Positions 61,389 to 64,000 of a DNA stretch of 64,000 nt are shown here, piece by piece. The stretch comes from an uncultured Flavihumibacter sp. GTDB taxonomy: Bacteria; Bacteroidota; Bacteroidia; Chitinophagales; Chitinophagaceae. Location: positions 124,001 to 188,000 of the forward strand of contig CABHOY010000024.1 in assembly GCA_902168105.1 (NCBI GenBank), given 5' to 3'. The translations under genes were made by a program, and so were the position numbers. The stretch's first letter is position 1; the number at the start of each line of letters is the position of its first letter. The notes below the pieces were generated by a model. It was not told where the DNA came from. It searched no databases and saw only the letters and a program-made list of their open reading frames with translations.

Positions 61389-63449
61389 TTACCAGATCAC
61401 AACACGTTTATCATCAGGCAGAGACATTTTGCTGTCAGGAGCACAACCCCAGGCATTAGCAAAACTCTTCAGATGAGGCAGTGGTCCGTTAATACGGTCT
61501 CTTGCAGGAGAATGGGGGTCTGTCTGGATCTGGTTACGCAGGGCTGCATCAGTAGTATTGGCATGCCATACCTGCGCCCATCCCAGGAAGAAGCGCTGTT
61601 TCCAGTTAAATCCGTCTATCAGGGCTGGCTCTGGTTTGCCTTGCAGTGATTTTTCCAGTGCGCTGTAGGCCAGGGTCAGACCACCCAGGTCAGCGATGTT
61701 CTCACCAATGGTCAGGCCACCATTGATAAAGAAGCCTTTCTGGACCTCGATGCCGCTAAAATAATCGATATAACGTTTGGCCAGTGCCATGAAGTTCTTA
61801 CGGTCAGCATCTGTCCACCAGTTTTGCAGGTTACCGTCTGCATCATACTGAGAACCCTGGTCGTCGAAGCCGTGGGTGAATTCGTGACCGATCACAGCGA
61901 TGATACCGCCATAGTTGATGGCGTCATCAGCATTTGCGTTGAAGAATGGTGGCTGGAGGATACCGGCAGGAAATACAACTTCGTTGTTCAACGGATTGTA
62001 GTAGGCATTCACTGTTTGCGGTGTCATACCCCATTCGCTTTTATCCACCGGTTTACCGATCTTGTCAAGCGCCTCTTTGTGGCCGTAATGAGCAGCAGAA
62101 ACGATGTTCTCAACAAGGGTACCTGGTTTGATGTCGATGGTAGAATAATCTTTCCATTTATCAGGATAACCGATCTTGTACGTGAAGGACGCCAGTTTCT
62201 TGTGAGCCATCTTTTTGGTTGCATCGCTCATCCATGTCAGGCTGTCGATACGCTGACCATATACGGAACGTACATTCTCGATCATTTCAGATACTTTCTG
62301 TTTGGAGCTTTCAGGGAAGTATTGTTTAGCAAATACTTTACCCAGCGGCATTCCCATAACACCATCCGTAGCACGGATAGCACGTTCCAGGCGTGGACGC
62401 TGTTGCTTTGCACCGCGCATTACAGTGGCAAAGAAATGGAAGTTCTCATCGTCTATCGGTTTAGGCAGGAAACCTGCGAAGTGTGATAAAGTCTGCCAAC
62501 GCAGCCAGGTCTTGAGCGTTTCAGGTGAAGTGCTCTTTAACAGGGCTGATACGTTTGTGATATATGCTTTGTTCTGGAGGATCAGTGTATCAGTTTTGAT
62601 ACCCTGTACGTTTGTGAATGCATCCCAATCGTAATCCGGAGCCAGTTTCTTTAATTCGCTGTAGTGTGCTTTATTGTAGGTAGCAACAGGGTCACGCAAT
62701 TCTACATTGGTGAGCTGGAGCTTGGCTACTTTAGTTTCGAAATCCAGGATGGTCTTGCCGGGAGTAGCATCTTTAAAACCTGCCTGTGTGAATTGTTTGT
62801 CAATATGGCTGACAAACTCATTGCGCACTTCCTGTGTGCTGGCGTCAGGTCTTTCATAATAACTTTTCTCTCCAAGACTTAAACCGTCCTGCACCTGGTA
62901 TACGGCATTCATCTTACTGTTGCGGCCATCTGCGTCAACGCCAAAGTTGATGAGGCCCGGAATACCGAGCATTTCCAGTTCGCCGGATACCTTTGCAAAA
63001 TCTGCCAGGTTCTGGATACTATTGATCTTATCAAGATAAGGCTGGAGGGGACTGATACCCAGTTTTTCAATAGTCGTGGTGTCGAGGAAAGAGCGGTAAA
63101 AGTCAGAGATCTGTTGTTCTTCTGTGCCTTTCTTAAGGTCTTTTTGCTCAGCCAGGCCAAGAATGATACCTTTCAGCCGTACTTCTTTATTGTCCTTATC
63201 GAGTACGTTGAAAGCGCCCCAACGGCTTTCTGTTGAAGGGATAGGATTGTTTTTCTTCCAGCCGCCATTTACGAACTGGTCGAAATCATCGCAAGGTTTT
63301 GCGCTTGAATCAATTGAACTTACTTCGAACGCGGGGACTTTGGTTGTGTCTGCTGTTGCCTGTGTTTGTTTTGTGGTGTTGGTGTTACAGGCAGCCATAA
63401 GGGATACAGCTGCCACCAGTGGTAGATGTAAAGCGTATGTGCTCTTCAT
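61389..63449 (-). CDS. M13 family metallopeptidase (neprilysin-like lipoprotein)
   Basis: A 686-residue zinc endopeptidase of the M13 family, cleaving short peptides in the envelope. The lipobox ends near Cys21 (LMAACNTN). The catalytic motif HEFTH is within VIGHEFTHGFDDQGSQYDADGN (near 525), the third zinc ligand Glu is in GENIADLGGLTLAYSA, and the family's NAYYNPLNNEVVFPAGILQPPFF and the C-terminal NAWGCAPDSKM are present. Length matches PepO-type enzymes. A terminator follows it. It stands alone. Confidence 0.95.
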   Translation of the reverse strand: MKSTYALHLPLVAAVSLMAACNTNTTKQTQATADTTKVPAFEVSSIDSSAKPCDDFDQFVNGGWKKNNPIPSTESRWGAFNVLDKDNKEVRLKGIILGLAEQKDLKKGTEEQQISDFYRSFLDTTTIEKLGISPLQPYLDKINSIQNLADFAKVSGELEMLGIPGLINFGVDADGRNSKMNAVYQVQDGLSLGEKSYYERPDASTQEVRNEFVSHIDKQFTQAGFKDATPGKTILDFETKVAKLQLTNVELRDPVATYNKAHYSELKKLAPDYDWDAFTNVQGIKTDTLILQNKAYITNVSALLKSTSPETLKTWLRWQTLSHFAGFLPKPIDDENFHFFATVMRGAKQQRPRLERAIRATDGVMGMPLGKVFAKQYFPESSKQKVSEMIENVRSVYGQRIDSLTWMSDATKKMAHKKLASFTYKIGYPDKWKDYSTIDIKPGTLVENIVSAAHYGHKEALDKIGKPVDKSEWGMTPQTVNAYYNPLNNEVVFPAGILQPPFFNANADDAINYGGIIAVIGHEFTHGFDDQGSQYDADGNLQNWWTDADRKNFMALAKRYIDYFSGIEVQKGFFINGGLTIGENIADLGGLTLAYSALEKSLQGKPEPALIDGFNWKQRFFLGWAQVWHANTTDAALRNQIQTDPHSPARDRINGPLPHLKSFANAWGCAPDSKMSLPDDKRVVIW

Positions 63450-63591
63450 ATGTAAACAGGTTTAGTAGCTCAATATAACTAAAACATCCCATGCGGCGGC
63501 ATCGCTTTTTTATAGACGGCAGCTGGTCACGTAGTATAGTGGGTGGTTTGCCGGTTGTTTAGTAGGTTTGTAGTCTGTAAAAACGGAATAC

Positions 63592-64000
63592 ATGAGTTTT
63601 AGATTTAAATTGTTTAAAGGACTGACAGGCACTACTTTGTTCATTACCGGATTCTTTCTGTTGATGAATTTCACGTCAATGCTGATGGGTGCATTCGGCC
63701 AGGGGCTTATTTCCATCTTTATGTTTGGCGGAGTTTTCATTCATTCCATTCTGTCCGCATACCTGCAAAGAAGCTTGCAGGAACCCGGTTTTACGCTGAA
63801 GGAAAACACACCCGGCGGTATCCGTATCATGGGTGGTTACTCAATATTGATAGGCACTTTTCTAATTATCGGTGCTGTAGCTATTTCTGTGTACAAGGAC
63901 CTCTACGTGAAAGAATTGAGCGCGCAGATGAGTGATGAACAAATCAGGCAGCTGGAAAGTATGAAGGGACTAATGGATAAGGTTATTACCGGTATGCAGA
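63592..64000 (+). CDS. Unknown membrane protein, 3' end beyond the window
   Basis: At least 136 codons are open from ATG 63592 to the window edge, so the gene is partial. It starts MSFRFKLFKGLTGTTLF and has three hydrophobic segments (about 10-33, 37-57 and 80-100), followed by a charged, helical stretch (SAQMSDEQIRQLESMKGLMDK) at the visible end. The family cannot be named. It diverges from the M13 peptidase gene. Confidence 0.7.
   Translation, partial: MSFRFKLFKGLTGTTLFITGFFLLMNFTSMLMGAFGQGLISIFMFGGVFIHSILSAYLQRSLQEPGFTLKENTPGGIRIMGGYSILIGTFLIIGAVAISVYKDLYVKELSAQMSDEQIRQLESMKGLMDKVITGMQ

Noticed and set aside
61824..62486. 220-residue open frame on the plus strand inside the M13 peptidase gene
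   Set aside because: It lies antisense to a well-conserved gene and its product resembles no family; it is a shadow frame.
1..64000. CRISPR arrays, insertion sequences, prophage and restriction or anti-phage clusters
   Set aside because: I found no regularly spaced repeats, transposase, integrase, phage structural or defence genes in reading the window, apart from the zeta-type pair.

Overview
The window is a chromosomal segment of a Bacteroidota bacterium, most likely a Chitinophaga-like member of the Chitinophagaceae. Evidence: a GldB gliding lipoprotein next to a PorT-like barrel and nadE, two SusC/Oar-style TonB-dependent receptors with an N-terminal carboxypeptidase-regulatory-like domain, many lipoproteins with a short SCxx-type lipobox, DUF1800/DUF1501 and DUF5777 proteins, and promoters that fit the Bacteroidota -7 element TAnnTTTG. 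There are no rRNA or tRNA genes, no CRISPR array, no insertion sequence and no prophage. Genes are densely packed and mostly chromosomal housekeeping.

Layout. 0.1-6.1 kb: murF, a three-gene unit (heme-type lipoprotein, YceI, DUF5777 barrel), a small HExxH protein, apaG, a methyltransferase and a metallo-hydrolase. 6.2-7.2 kb: a candidate toxin-antitoxin pair with a zeta-type kinase. 7.2-12.1 kb: gldB, PorT-like barrel, nadE, serS. 12.2-20.3 kb: a molybdenum cofactor region (ThiF/rhodanese fusion, TauE exporter, DUF7009-like protein, moaD, moaE, mobA, moaC, moeA) without moaA, and with three small reverse-strand ORFs between moaD and moaE. 20.4-28 kb: DUF1800/DUF1501 pair and two peptide transporters (OPT and POT). 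28-35.7 kb: purD and the rod-shape operon mreBCD-mrdA-rodA. 36.6-38.7 kb: an ECF sigma factor, a repeat-bearing putative anti-sigma factor and a Spy/CpxP-like protein. 38.7-41.8 kb: orphan transketolase C-terminal half, galE, rfbA.

42-60.1 kb is the most interesting part. It begins with pit and its DUF47 partner. From 43.8 kb on, eight plus-strand promoters share one architecture: three or more direct repeats of a TTAAC/GTAAC-like hexamer with an exact 11-bp period, the last hexamer starting exactly 16 bp before a TAnnTTTG-like -7 element. This is the geometry expected of a PhoB (PHO box) activated promoter. They precede a PlcP/LpxH-type metallophosphoesterase, an unknown 136-residue protein, two TonB receptors, a beta-helix-like lipoprotein and (weaker) an M57 metalloprotease. 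One further promoter, at 59993-60049, has no gene behind it, only a strong terminator about 75 nt downstream, which suggests a phosphate-regulated small RNA. I read the region as a phosphate-starvation island combining lipid phosphate salvage, outer-membrane uptake and secreted or lipid-anchored proteases. This is inference from sequence; no search was run.

60.1-64 kb: small lipoproteins, a YHS protein, an M13 metallopeptidase and the start of an unknown membrane protein cut by the window end.
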